A DNA stretch of 64,000 bases from positions 124,001-188,000 of the forward strand of contig CAZSGM010000002.1 in assembly GCA_964606505.1 (NCBI GenBank), given 5' to 3'. The notes under the pieces are model-generated. The model searched no databases, was not told where the DNA came from, and saw only the letters and a program-made list of their open reading frames with translations. The translations under genes and the position numbers were made by a program. The stretch's first letter is position 1; the number at the start of each line of letters is the position of its first letter. Origin of the DNA: CAKVOD01 sp964606505. GTDB lineage: Bacteria > Bacillota > Clostridia > Christensenellales > UBA1242. This document shows, piece after piece, positions 8,764 through 18,287 of this stretch.

Positions 8764-10914
8764 ATGACAATAGTTGAAACTTTAAGACAGGAATTTGCAA
8801 TGAGTGAGTTCCACGTAAACAATATAATTGGGCTAATTGACGAGGGGTGCACAATCCCGTTTATCGCCCGCTATCGTAAGGAAATGACGGGTTCGGCAAG
8901 CGATGAAGTTTTGCGCGAATTTGCTGACCGCCTCACTTACCTTAGAAATTTGACCGCGCGCAAGGAAGAGGTTGCGAGACTGATTACCGAGCAAGAGAAG
9001 ATGACGCCTGAAATCCAAGCGGCTCTTGATAACGCGAAAACAATGACCGAAGTTGAGGACATTTATCGTCCGTTCAAACCTAAGCGCAAAACGCGTGCTT
9101 CGGTTGCTATCGCTAGAGGGTTGCAGCCACTTGCGGATTATATTTTTGCTCAGAGTGCAACACAAGACTTGGACGAGTACGCGGCTACGTTTATAACTGA
9201 GGAAGTTCCAACTAAAGAGGATGCTATCCAAGGCGCAAAGGACATCATCGCAGAAATGATTTCCGACAATGCCGAAATGAGAAAAGCGTTGAGGACACTC
9301 TTTGGGCAACATGCAAAAATTGCGTCCAAACTCACAGACAATCCTGAAGCAAAAAAATATGAAATTTACAAAGCGTTCAGCGAAAAGGTTGAGACAATCC
9401 CAAGCCACAGAATTTTGGCAATTAACCGCGGAGAAAAAGAGGATTGCCTGAAAGTCGACATCGAAATGGACGAGGAGCGTTCAATTGAATTTTTGAAGGA
9501 TATGTTCAAGAAGAAAAACGGCGACTACGCCGAAATTATGGACGAGGTCATCGCTGACTCATATTCAAGATTGATTGAAACATCCATCGCGCGCGAAATT
9601 CGCAACATTCTTACCGACATTGCAAACGAGCAGGCAATTAAGATGTTTGAACTCAACCTAAGGCCGCTTTTGATGCAACCACCGCTCAAGGGAAAAGTTG
9701 TTTTAGGGTTTGACCCTGCGTACAGAACGGGTTGCAAACTTGCAGTAGTTGACGAAAACGGCAACCTACTTGACTTCACTGTTGTTTATCCGACACCGCC
9801 ACAAAACCACATCGACGAGGCAAAGGAAGTTATCAAAAAACTGATTGAAAAGTACAAAATTGACGTTATTTCAATTGGGAACGGAACGGCGAGCAAGGAG
9901 AGCGAAATTTTTGTTGCTAACCTACTTAAAGAAGTTGAGCGTCCTGTTACTTACGCGATGACAAACGAGGCGGGTGCGTCGGTTTACAGCGCATCAAAAC
10001 TCGGGACGGAGGAGTTCCCTGAATACGACGTAACAGTTCGTAGCGCAACAAGTATCGCGCGCCGTTTGCAAGACCCGCTTGCTGAACTTATCAAGATTGA
10101 CACAAAGTCAATCGGGGTTGGGCAATACCAACACGATATGCCTCAGACAAGGCTCGGGCAGGTGCTCGACGGGGTTGTTGAGGACTGCGTAAACAGTGTC
10201 GGCGTCGACCTTAATACGGCGTCATATCCGTTGCTTGCGCGCATTTCGGGATTGAATATGGGGACTGCAAAGAAGATTGTTGAGTACCGCAAGGATCACG
10301 GAGCGTTCAAGACTCGCAAGGAACTCATGAATGTTCCTAAGTTCGGCGAAAAGGCGTACACACAGTGCGCGGGCTTCTTGAGAATTGTTGGGGCGGAAAA
10401 CATCCTCGACAATACCGCCGTTCACCCTGAAAGTTACGACGCAGCTGAGAAGATGTTGAAAACTTTGGGTTACACCGACCAAGATGTTAAGGATAACGGC
10501 GTGGAGCTGCTCAAAAAGAAAGCAGAACACTACGGGATTGAGAAACTTGCTGAGGAGTGCGGAGTTGGTGTTCCGACGCTCGAGGACATTATTGAGGAAC
10601 TTATGAAACCTGGGCGCGACATCCGCGACTCGTTGCCGCAACCAGTGTTGAGAACGGACGTTATGGACATTAATGACTTGCAGAAGAATATGATTTTTGA
10701 CGGCGTCGTTAGAAACGTTGTTGACTTCGGCGTATTTGTCGACATCGGCGTTCACCAAGACGGGCTTGTGCACATTTCCGAAATTTGCGACAGATACATT
10801 AAGCATCCATCCGAGGAAGTGCAAGTTGGCGACCAAGTTAAGGTTAAAATTAAGGATGTTGATGTTGAAAGGAACAAAATTGCGCTTTCAATGAAGTTAG
10901 ACAAGGAATTTTAG
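8764..10914 (+). CDS. tex: Tex family RNA-binding transcription accessory protein
   Basis: 716 residues with the full Tex architecture: N-terminal helical region with the hallmark GCTIPFIARYRKEMTG, an RNase H-like (YqgF) domain near residues 315-440 (KVVLGFDPAYRTGCKLAVVD), helix-hairpin-helix motifs (ARISGLNMGTAKKIVEYR, MNVPKFGEKAYTQCAGFLRI) and a C-terminal S1 RNA-binding domain (FDGVVRNVVDFGVFVDIG to IALSMKL). Tex binds nucleic acid and influences transcription and RNA turnover in the cytoplasm. ATG 8764 follows AGGAG. First gene of an operon: serS starts 9 bases after its stop, with its ribosome binding site overlapping the stop codon. Confidence 0.95.
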   Translation: MTIVETLRQEFAMSEFHVNNIIGLIDEGCTIPFIARYRKEMTGSASDEVLREFADRLTYLRNLTARKEEVARLITEQEKMTPEIQAALDNAKTMTEVEDIYRPFKPKRKTRASVAIARGLQPLADYIFAQSATQDLDEYAATFITEEVPTKEDAIQGAKDIIAEMISDNAEMRKALRTLFGQHAKIASKLTDNPEAKKYEIYKAFSEKVETIPSHRILAINRGEKEDCLKVDIEMDEERSIEFLKDMFKKKNGDYAEIMDEVIADSYSRLIETSIAREIRNILTDIANEQAIKMFELNLRPLLMQPPLKGKVVLGFDPAYRTGCKLAVVDENGNLLDFTVVYPTPPQNHIDEAKEVIKKLIEKYKIDVISIGNGTASKESEIFVANLLKEVERPVTYAMTNEAGASVYSASKLGTEEFPEYDVTVRSATSIARRLQDPLAELIKIDTKSIGVGQYQHDMPQTRLGQVLDGVVEDCVNSVGVDLNTASYPLLARISGLNMGTAKKIVEYRKDHGAFKTRKELMNVPKFGEKAYTQCAGFLRIVGAENILDNTAVHPESYDAAEKMLKTLGYTDQDVKDNGVELLKKKAEHYGIEKLAEECGVGVPTLEDIIEELMKPGRDIRDSLPQPVLRTDVMDINDLQKNMIFDGVVRNVVDFGVFVDIGVHQDGLVHISEICDRYIKHPSEEVQVGDQVKVKIKDVDVERNKIALSMKLDKEF

Positions 10915-10923
10915 GAGTAATTT

Positions 10924-12225
10924 ATGTTAGAATTAAGAAAATTGTTAGAGAATATAGACGAATACGCTGAGAAGTTAAAACTCAAGAAATTCGACCTTGA
11001 CAAGCAGTATTTTTTGGATTTAAACGAAAAAATTGCTAAAGTTAGGAATGAGTGCCAAGAAATGCAGGCAATCCGCAACAAGGGTGCAGATAAAGTTGGT
11101 ATGCTTATGCGCGAAAAGGACAAAAACGCGGCTGAAATTGAGCAAACAAAAGCAGAGATGGCTGAAGTTAGCGAAAAGGTTAAGACGCTTGAAACGCAAC
11201 TTTCTGCGCTTGAGGCTGAACTTAAAAACTATATGATGCGTATGCCAAACATCCCTGCCGACTTTACGCCTCGCGGCAAAGATGAGGACGAAAACGAAGT
11301 GCTTGAACTTTGCGGCGAAAAACCACAATTCGCGTTTACGCCTGTTGAACACCACATTTTGGGCGAAAAAATGGGAATTCTTGATATGGAGCGCGCGGCA
11401 AAGCTTTCTGGCGCAAGATTTTCCGTTTTGAAAGGTGCGGGTGCACGCCTTGAGATGGCTGTTCGCAACTTCCTTTGCGACTGCGCGATTGAGAACGGTT
11501 ACACGCCTGTGAGCGTTCCTGTTTTGGTTGGACGCAACATTATGGAGGGGACGGGGCAGTTACCAAAGTTTGAAGAGGATATGTTTAAGACTGTTTCAAA
11601 CGGAAAGGAATTGTTTTTAATCCCAACTGCCGAAGTACCAGTAACGAACTTGTTTAACGGCGAGGTTTTGAAGCAAGAAGAGTTGCCAATTAGGTATAGT
11701 TGTTTGTCGAACTGCTTTAGAGTTGAGGCAGGAAGCGCGGGCAAGGACGTTAAGGGGATTTTCCGTCAGCACCAGTTTGACAAGGTTGAGATGGTTAGGT
11801 TTGCGACTCCTGAGCAGTCGTGGGACGAGTTTAAAGACCTTGTTGGTTGCGCAAAACGCATTTTGGACAAACTTAATTTACATTACAGAGTTGTTTCGCT
11901 TTGCACGGGCGATTTGGGTTTCAGTGCTTGCTACTGCAACGACATTGAGGTGTGGTTGCCGGGGCAAAACCGCTACAGGGAGATTTCAAGCTGTTCAAAT
12001 TTCCTTGATTTCCAAGCGCGCAGGGCAAACATAAGATTTAAAAACAAAGAAACAAAGAAAAACGAGTTTATACACACGCTCAACGGCTCGGGTATGCCAA
12101 TCGGCAGGACGCTAGTTGCGATAATGGAAAACTATCAACAGGCGGACGGGAGCATTTTAATCCCTGACGCGTTGAAAAAGTATTTGCCTTACGAGAAAAT
12201 TGACGCCAACGGGCAGCTTGTATAA
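10924..12225 (+). CDS. serS: Seryl-tRNA synthetase
   Basis: 433-residue class II synthetase that charges tRNA-Ser (and tRNA-Sec where present). The N-terminal antiparallel coiled-coil tRNA arm is at about residues 30-105; motif 2 is in CFRVEAGSAGKDVKGIFRQHQF and motif 3 in GRTLVAIMENYQ. The TAEVPVTNLF serine/ATP pocket segment is intact. Second gene of the tex-serS-argS operon, 9 bases behind tex, with AGGAG as ribosome binding site; argS follows after 22 bases. No T-box leader is seen in front of it. Confidence 0.97.
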   Translation: MLELRKLLENIDEYAEKLKLKKFDLDKQYFLDLNEKIAKVRNECQEMQAIRNKGADKVGMLMREKDKNAAEIEQTKAEMAEVSEKVKTLETQLSALEAELKNYMMRMPNIPADFTPRGKDEDENEVLELCGEKPQFAFTPVEHHILGEKMGILDMERAAKLSGARFSVLKGAGARLEMAVRNFLCDCAIENGYTPVSVPVLVGRNIMEGTGQLPKFEEDMFKTVSNGKELFLIPTAEVPVTNLFNGEVLKQEELPIRYSCLSNCFRVEAGSAGKDVKGIFRQHQFDKVEMVRFATPEQSWDEFKDLVGCAKRILDKLNLHYRVVSLCTGDLGFSACYCNDIEVWLPGQNRYREISSCSNFLDFQARRANIRFKNKETKKNEFIHTLNGSGMPIGRTLVAIMENYQQADGSILIPDALKKYLPYEKIDANGQLV

Positions 12226-12247
12226 CTTTGGATAAATAGGTATTTTA

Positions 12248-13981
12248 ATGATTAAATTAGTTAGTAAAATTGAGGGCGCGATAACGGAAGTGTTGAAGTC
12301 GCTCAGCATTGAGGAGCAGGCTAAAATCGTTGAGGGCAATCGCCCTGAACTTGGGCAGTTTCAGTACAATGGGGCTATGGCGTTAGCAAAACGCAACGGG
12401 TTTGCGCCGAGCGAACTTGCGAGCAAAATTTGCGACGGGCTTAACGGGTTTGACTTTATCGAGTCGGCGAGTGTTGCGGGCGTCGGGTTTGTGAACATTA
12501 GCGTTACAAAAGCGGCACTCATTGAGCAGGCAAACAAAACATTTAGCGAAATGGAGCAACTTTCCGCGCCTAAGGGCAAGACGATTGTTATCGACTACGG
12601 GGGACCCAACGTTGCGAAAACTTTGCACGTGGGACATTTGCGTAGTTCCAACATTGGCGAGGCGATAAAACGTTTGACGCGTAAGAACGGTTACAACGTA
12701 ATTTCGGACGTTCACTTTGGCGACTGGGGGCGTCAAATGGGGATGATTATTGCGGAAATTCAGGAAAGACAGCCCGATTTGGTGTTTTTTGACCCCGATT
12801 ATCAAGGGGAGTATCCGGACGTTTCGCCGGTTACGAGTGCCGATTTGGAGGAGATTTACCCAACTGCGAACATAAAAGCGAAAGACGACGAAGAGTTTTT
12901 GAACAAGTGCAGGCAGGCGACGTTTGAGTTGCAAAACGGCAGGCGCGGGTACTATTCGCTTTGGAAACTTTTTGTTGCTGAGTCGCTGCGTCCAGTTAGA
13001 AAGGCGCTTGATTATATCAATGTGAAGTTCGACTTGTACGAGGGCGAAAGCACGGTAAATGATATGATAAAACCGATGGTTGCTAAGTTGGTTGCGGACG
13101 GCGTCGCATATGAGAGCAACGGCGCAACGGTTATTGACGTTAAGCAGGATGACGACAAAATCGACGTTCCGCCGTTTATTGTGCTGAAGTCGGATGGCGC
13201 TGCGATGTATTCAACCACCGATATGGCGACGATTTTGTCGAGGGTGCAAAGGTTTGCGCCGAGCGAAATTTGGTATGTTGCCGACAGCCGCCAAAGTTTG
13301 CACTTTATGCAGTTGTTTAGAGCGGTTAGGAAGGCAAAGTTTGTTGCCGACGACGTTGTTCTGAAGCATTTTGGGTTTGGAACAATGAACGGCAAGGACG
13401 GGAAACCATTTAAGACGCGCGATGGCGGCGTTATGAGTGTTTTGACGCTTATCGACAACGTAAAGGAAGAGATTAATAAGAAGTTGCAGGCAAACGAAAT
13501 TGCCGACGAAACGATTTGCGACATAATCACGACCGCTACGATAAAATTTGCAGACTTGAGCAACAATCGCGAAACCGACTTTATCTTTGACGTCGACAAA
13601 TTTAGCGCGCTTGAGGGCAAAACGGGTCCATACATTTTGTATTCAACCGTTCGCGCAAAGTCAGTTTTGGCTAAGGCACAAGTGAACGCGTCCGAGTTAA
13701 AACTGCTTGAAATCGACAACAAGTCGTATAATGACGTGCTATTAAACATAATAAAAGCGCCAATGATTATGGAAAAGGCGTTTGAACAGAAGGCAATCAA
13801 TATAATCTGCGATTATCTTTTTGCGCTTTCAAACTCGTTCAATAACTTCTATTCTAGCACGAAGATTATTAACGGCGACGCTGAAAAGGAAAGAGCGTAC
13901 TTGAAAGTTTGCGAACTGGTCGCAAAGATTAATACCGAACTTCTCGACGTGCTCGCAATTGGCGTTCCCGAGAGAATGTAG
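12248..13981 (+). CDS. argS: Arginyl-tRNA synthetase
   Basis: 577-residue class I synthetase. The HIGH signature is HVGH in PNVAKTLHVGHLRS near residues 120-132; as usual for ArgRS there is no good KMSKS, its place being taken by the RDGGVMSVLTLIDN region. The N-terminal additional domain (tRNA D-loop recognition) covers residues 1-100 and the DALR anticodon-binding domain fills the C-terminal 130 residues, ending in the typical LAIGVPERM. The ribosome binding site is weak (TAGGT), so translation may depend on coupling to serS. Last gene of the operon. Confidence 0.96.
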   Translation: MIKLVSKIEGAITEVLKSLSIEEQAKIVEGNRPELGQFQYNGAMALAKRNGFAPSELASKICDGLNGFDFIESASVAGVGFVNISVTKAALIEQANKTFSEMEQLSAPKGKTIVIDYGGPNVAKTLHVGHLRSSNIGEAIKRLTRKNGYNVISDVHFGDWGRQMGMIIAEIQERQPDLVFFDPDYQGEYPDVSPVTSADLEEIYPTANIKAKDDEEFLNKCRQATFELQNGRRGYYSLWKLFVAESLRPVRKALDYINVKFDLYEGESTVNDMIKPMVAKLVADGVAYESNGATVIDVKQDDDKIDVPPFIVLKSDGAAMYSTTDMATILSRVQRFAPSEIWYVADSRQSLHFMQLFRAVRKAKFVADDVVLKHFGFGTMNGKDGKPFKTRDGGVMSVLTLIDNVKEEINKKLQANEIADETICDIITTATIKFADLSNNRETDFIFDVDKFSALEGKTGPYILYSTVRAKSVLAKAQVNASELKLLEIDNKSYNDVLLNIIKAPMIMEKAFEQKAINIICDYLFALSNSFNNFYSSTKIINGDAEKERAYLKVCELVAKINTELLDVLAIGVPERM

Positions 13982-14081
13982 GGGATTGGTTGTTATTGCG
14001 GAAAATGTCAATTTTTTGGCGGTTTTGTTGCAGGGAAATAAAGTAAATCGCTAAAAAACAAAAATAAATATTTTTAAATGT

Positions 14082-14110
14082 AAAAACCCTTGTAAAGTGC
14101 AAGGGTTTTT
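14082..14110 (+). terminator. Terminator of the tex-serS-argS operon
   Basis: Perfect 11-bp stem AAAAACCCTTG / CAAGGGTTTTT with a 7-base loop and U-tract. Overlaps the promoter of the next gene. Confidence 0.9.
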
Positions 14111-14118
14111 GATATAAT
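14090..14118 (+). promoter_or_regulatory. Promoter of the U32 gene, embedded in the upstream terminator
   Basis: TTGTAA (in the hairpin's left arm and loop), 17-base spacer, TATAAT. The expected start of transcription is at or within a base or two of ATG 14125, so the mRNA would be leaderless or nearly so. Confidence 0.6.
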
Positions 14119-14124
14119 AAGCGT

Positions 14125-16359
14125 ATGAATAATTTTGGAAATGAATATTTAGGCAATGGAAATTGTTTTACGGATAGAAAGCCCGAGGTTTTGGCACCTG
14201 CGGGCGATTTGGAGTCGTTGAAAGTAGCGGTTTTTAGTGGGGCAGACGCTGTTTATTTTGGGCTGCAGGCATTTAACGCACGAAGCAAGGCGCAGAATTT
14301 TACGCTTGAAAACCTTGGCGACGTTGTGGATTTTTGCCACCTGTACGGGACTAAAGTTTATTTGACTGTCAACACGCTGATAAAGGATAGCGAGCTGAAT
14401 GAAGTACTTGAATTGGTTAAGAGTGCGTACCAAAAACACGTAGACGCGTTCATTATTCAGGACTTGGGGCTTGCGCGTGTTTTGAAGAGGAACATCCCCG
14501 ACATTGAGTTGCATGCCAGCACGCAGATGGGGATACACAACCTTGAAGGTGCGTTAATTGCCGAGGAGATGGGGTTTAAGCGGATTGTCTTGTCGCGAGA
14601 GGTTACGCTTAACGACATTAGCCTAATTAAGGCGTGGACAAACCTTGAGGTCGAGTACTTTGTGCAAGGGGCACTGTGCGTTTCTTTTTCGGGAAACTGC
14701 TATTTTAGCGCGCTTAAGTTTAACAAGAGCGGCAACCGCGGGGCTTGTTTGCAGCCGTGTAGGTTAAAGTATCGTTCAAGCGCGAGGGGAGAGTACAAGT
14801 ATTTGTTGTCGCCGCGCGACTTGTGTTTGATTAACAGGCTCAAACAGTTGGCAGATATTGGTGTTGACTCGTTCAAAATTGAGGGTAGAATGCGCAGACC
14901 TGCGTATGTTGCGCAAGCGGTGCAGTCGTATAGGAACGCGATTGACTCGGATTACAACGAGGATGTTTGCAAGTTTGAAGAAAACAACTTGAAACGCATT
15001 TTTAGTCGCGGAGAGTTTAACGAGGGCGTTTACCTTGATTCAATTCGTGAGCAAAACATCATCAACAAGGAGTTCCAAAACCATCGCGGGATGAGCATTG
15101 GGCAGGTCGCCAAAGTTGAGCGCTTTAAGGATATTTTTGCTGTAATGATTGAAACAAAACGCGCAATCAACAACGGCGACGGCTTGAAGTTTATCGACGA
15201 GGGCGGGGATGAACTCAGTATCGGTGTCGGCGGGGTCGAGAAGGTTAGCGACAAACTTTACCGCGTTTACACAAAACGAAGCCCAAATATTGGAGACACG
15301 GTTTATAAAACGGTAGATTTCAACTACGAAAGCCAACTTGTCAGCGTTGCGCGCAAATTGCCAATCGACGCACACTTTGAGGCATACCCAGAAGAAACGG
15401 CGAAACTAACCCTCTCTTGTGGGCAAATAAGCGCAAAATGCGAGTCAATGTTTGTTTGCGACACGGCGCAAAACCAAGCACTAACCAAGGAGCGCACGCT
15501 GCAAAACATTGACAGGTTTAACGATACGCCGTTTGAACTTAAAAACCTTACTTGCGATTTAGGGAACGTGTTTATCCCCGCGTCGAGGCTCAACGAACTT
15601 AGGCGTATGTGCGTCGACGCGCTTTACCGCGAGATTGTTAAGACACACGAAAAACCAACACGCAAGCTAGTAAAAGACTCTGTAAAACCGTTGAAACTAG
15701 AGGAAAAGAACACTCAAAACTTTGCAATTATTGAGAGCGCCACCCAAATTGGCGAAGTCGACGCGGAAACAAATGTTATTTTCGCGCCGCGCACATACGA
15801 TTTGGAACAAATTAAGGATTGCTTACTTGCGGGGAACGAAAACGGGCACAGTTTTATTTACCTCAACCTGCCAAATGTTGCGAACTCACACGATATTCAG
15901 AGGATAAAAACCCTGCTTACCGAGATGGGGCAGGAGAACGTAGGGATTGTTGCGAACAACCTTTATGCGCTTTGTTTTAGCAAATTGGGGTTTAAAACAA
16001 TTGTTGGTTACCAAATGAATGTTACTAATATGTACACCGCGCAAGTGCTGTTTGATAGGGGCGCGGAGGCATTTGTTAAATCAATCGAGAGCGACTTGAG
16101 TTGCGAACTGGAAATAGGGCACAACTACGTTGGCAAGCCTACGCTTATGACTTTCTGCCACTGTCCGTACAAAACCGTCTATGATTACAACGCCTGCAAT
16201 GACTGCGATTTCCACGACGGCCTGTATTACCAGTCAGAGGACTACAACTCGTATTACATTAGACGCACACAATGCGCGTCCTGTTATTTTGATTTGGTTT
16301 TCAATGAAAAAATCGGGCAACCAACAGGCTGCGACGTCATTGATTTGCGGGAATATTGA
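14125..16359 (+). CDS. U32 family protein (peptidase U32 / prephenate-dependent RNA hydroxylase type)
   Basis: 744 residues. The N-terminal U32 TIM-barrel shows EVLAPAGDLESLKVAVFSGAD and the family signature YFVQGALCVSFSGNCYFS ... GNRGACLQPCR. A second, collagenase-like domain (DUF3656 type) follows, and the C terminus has a conserved Cys set (CHCPYKTVYDYNACNDC, RRTQCASCYFDL). Long U32 members include RlhA and TrhP, which hydroxylate 23S rRNA C2501 or tRNA U34; others are annotated as proteases. An RNA-hydroxylase role is my inference. No ribosome binding site precedes ATG 14125 and no better in-frame start exists before the LAPAG motif, consistent with a leaderless transcript. Followed by a convergent terminator. 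Confidence 0.9.
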   Translation: MNNFGNEYLGNGNCFTDRKPEVLAPAGDLESLKVAVFSGADAVYFGLQAFNARSKAQNFTLENLGDVVDFCHLYGTKVYLTVNTLIKDSELNEVLELVKSAYQKHVDAFIIQDLGLARVLKRNIPDIELHASTQMGIHNLEGALIAEEMGFKRIVLSREVTLNDISLIKAWTNLEVEYFVQGALCVSFSGNCYFSALKFNKSGNRGACLQPCRLKYRSSARGEYKYLLSPRDLCLINRLKQLADIGVDSFKIEGRMRRPAYVAQAVQSYRNAIDSDYNEDVCKFEENNLKRIFSRGEFNEGVYLDSIREQNIINKEFQNHRGMSIGQVAKVERFKDIFAVMIETKRAINNGDGLKFIDEGGDELSIGVGGVEKVSDKLYRVYTKRSPNIGDTVYKTVDFNYESQLVSVARKLPIDAHFEAYPEETAKLTLSCGQISAKCESMFVCDTAQNQALTKERTLQNIDRFNDTPFELKNLTCDLGNVFIPASRLNELRRMCVDALYREIVKTHEKPTRKLVKDSVKPLKLEEKNTQNFAIIESATQIGEVDAETNVIFAPRTYDLEQIKDCLLAGNENGHSFIYLNLPNVANSHDIQRIKTLLTEMGQENVGIVANNLYALCFSKLGFKTIVGYQMNVTNMYTAQVLFDRGAEAFVKSIESDLSCELEIGHNYVGKPTLMTFCHCPYKTVYDYNACNDCDFHDGLYYQSEDYNSYYIRRTQCASCYFDLVFNEKIGQPTGCDVIDLREY

Positions 16360-16388
16360 TATAAGATGATATTATCTACTTTAATAAA

Positions 16389-16454
16389 AAGGACATCCGA
16401 AACTGAAGTGTTACCTATGGGGTTAACTTCAAAACTGGATGCCCTTAATTTTTT
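16389..16454 (+). terminator. Long hairpin terminator after the U32 gene
   Basis: Outer stem AAGGACATCC / GGATGCCCTT (one mismatch) with an inner GAAGT / ACTTC pairing, followed by AATTTTTT. Confidence 0.65.
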
Positions 16455-16473
16455 GCGTCCTTAATTTTTTGCG
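16443..16473. repeat. Tandem 15-nt repeat, period 16
   Basis: CCTTAATTTTTTGCG occurs twice, directly after the U32 terminator stem, so the U-tract is duplicated. Confidence 0.8.
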
Positions 16474-16497
16474 AAATGATAAATGTTGACGTTCAGA

Positions 16498-16539
16498 TAA
16501 CTAAATAATATTGAGGGGTAACTAAATAATATTGAGGGG
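16498..16539. repeat. Perfect tandem 21-nt duplication
   Basis: Two identical adjacent 21-base units, each TAACTAAATAAT followed by ATTGAGGGG, just downstream of the minus-strand gene ending at 16552. Confidence 0.9.
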
Positions 16540-16551
16540 CAGGGTGCGCGA

Positions 16552-16986
16552 TTAGTCCATATCTTTGCTTGCGTTGGCGACTATGTTGTATAGTTCGTTG
16601 TTAGTCTCGAAACGCTGCAAGTGGTAGCAACGCCCCTCATAAAGCCCGTCGTGGTGCCTAATTAGCGTGTAGCCGTATTGGTTTTCGCCAAGTTTAAGCA
16701 CGAGTGAGTCGAACGGCATTTCGTTGTGGAGCATTGTTCCGTCAAACAAAAACTCAACAAACAAACCACTTTTCATTTCCTCGACTGTTTCGTTGTGGAG
16801 CGAAACGTAGTAGGCGGGCATTTCGTATCCGTTGTTGCAGTCAATCTCCCACTGTCTAACGATTTCGTTAAACTCGGGGGAGCCTTTTTCGATGAACTTT
16901 GTTTTTCCGTCTTTGTAGATTTTAATTTTGCCGCATTCGTCAAAGATTGCGTTGATTTGGTCGAATAAAAAGTTATGAATTGCCAT
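16552..16986 (-). CDS. Hypothetical protein, 144 residues
   Basis: Small acidic cytoplasmic protein without signal peptide or membrane segment. The start is supported by GAGGAG eight bases before the ATG on the minus strand. The sequence (DGKTKFIEKGSPEFNEIVRQW, GYTLIRHHDGLYEGRCYHL) has no motif I recognise. It is a single gene; convergent with the U32 gene and separated from the next minus-strand gene by over 300 bases. Confidence 0.65.
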   Translation of the reverse strand: MAIHNFLFDQINAIFDECGKIKIYKDGKTKFIEKGSPEFNEIVRQWEIDCNNGYEMPAYYVSLHNETVEEMKSGLFVEFLFDGTMLHNEMPFDSLVLKLGENQYGYTLIRHHDGLYEGRCYHLQRFETNNELYNIVANASKDMD

Positions 16987-17303
16987 ACTAACTCCTCGTT
17001 TTCCATAATAACTTCCTGTTTAATGTTTTCCAAAATTGTTATTTTTATATTTATTTTTATAGGTTTATTGATTAAATTCTTTTGATTGCGCCATTTACTT
17101 TGGGCTTTATTGATTTTTCATCAGAAGCAAAAGCAAATACTAGCCAATAATTGCTTTGCTGCTTGCACCCCGCAGTTGGGGTAGGGCTTGCAAATTGCTT
17201 TGAATTAAAATAAAGTATACAATGTCTAATAATATTTAGTTTAAAACCCCAAACAAATGTTGGGGTTTAATAACAAATGACTGTTTTTAATGTAACAATA
17301 TAA
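16987..17303. other. Intergenic region between two minus-strand genes
   Basis: No gene is supported. It holds the terminator at 17231-17260 and AT-rich sequence that must contain the promoter of the 144-residue protein; no strong promoter match found. Confidence 0.4.
17231..17260 (-). terminator. Terminator of the first YugP-like gene
   Basis: Stem AAACCCCAA / TTGGGGTTT with a 7-base loop; read on the minus strand the stem is followed by TTTTAAAC. Confidence 0.7.
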
Positions 17304-18023
17304 TCATTCTCGACTAAGGAAAATAACCATAACAAATCTAAGTAATTCCAAAAGTGAAACTACAAATGCTGCAACGTAAGTGAGCGCCGCAGATTTTAGC
17401 ACAGCGCGCGCACCGCTCAATTCTGCCGAATTTAGGAAGTCGCCGTCCTCAAGTAGGCGTAACGCGCGGCTAGATGCGTTAAATTCGACGGGCAGCGTAA
17501 TCAAGTTGAGTAACAACGATAGCGCGTAAAAACCAACGCCTACGCCCAAGAAAATGAGCCCAAGCGTGCCACCTGTCGAGGCAAACGCCCCGAGCAAAAT
17601 GCCGACTATAACCATAGGCCACAGCAACGTGCTAGCGATGTTTGTTATAGGAACCAACACTTGCCTAAAGCCCAAGAAAAAGTATTTTTCTTTCTTTTGA
17701 ATAGCGTGCCCAACCTCGTGCATCGCAACGCCAAGTGCCGCAACCGAAGTCGAGTCGTAAACATCTTCAGACAGGGCAATGTATTTCTTTTTTGGATGAT
17801 AGTGGTCGGTCAAAAAACCTTTTTCCTTGCGCAACTCAATCTCTTGCAACCCCGCGCTGTCGAGAACCGCGCGCGCAAGTTGAGAAGCGGTTATGCCTTT
17901 TTCATTAGGAATTTGGCTGTAAGTCTTAAATGTTTTAGAAACCTTAATCTGAGCGTAAATACCCAGCACAATGCCGGGGATAATCATAATGCCCAAAAGG
18001 TAATATAAAATAATAAATGGCAT
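17304..18023 (-). CDS. YugP-like membrane zinc metallopeptidase
   Basis: 239-residue protein of the Zn_peptidase_2 (YugP) family. The zincin motif HEVGH is at residues 102-106 within ALGVAMHEVGHAIQK, preceded by the family signature LTDHYHPKKKYIALSEDVY. Hydrophobic segments lie at the N terminus, about residues 115-175 (two segments) and at the C terminus, so it is an integral membrane protein. ATG follows AAGGAG on the minus strand. A YugP paralogue lies 264 bases upstream in the same orientation. Substrate unknown; roles in membrane protein quality control are inferred for the family. Confidence 0.92.
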   Translation of the reverse strand: MPFIILYYLLGIMIIPGIVLGIYAQIKVSKTFKTYSQIPNEKGITASQLARAVLDSAGLQEIELRKEKGFLTDHYHPKKKYIALSEDVYDSTSVAALGVAMHEVGHAIQKKEKYFFLGFRQVLVPITNIASTLLWPMVIVGILLGAFASTGGTLGLIFLGVGVGFYALSLLLNLITLPVEFNASSRALRLLEDGDFLNSAELSGARAVLKSAALTYVAAFVVSLLELLRFVMVIFLSRE

Positions 18024-18287
18024 ATTTAACTCCTTGTTTTATTTTATGCTTTCGATAAATTATTATAGCATAGTTTTTGAAAAAATTAAAGTAAATTGCA
18101 TTATTTTTAGTAAAATATAAACTTTTGGTTGCAGCAATTTGTGGTAAATGAATGTGCGCCCAATAAAAATGAATGTTTTTGCAACAAAATATGTGTTTTA
18201 GTTGAATGTACGCATTTTTCTTGGGGCTGAAGTTTTGCAGTTTAAGTAATTTGTGTAAAGTTAAAAAGTTTGGTAAAATTGCAAGCG

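Noticed and set aside
13012..13800. 262-codon minus-strand ORF
   Set aside because: Lies wholly inside argS, which is unambiguous.
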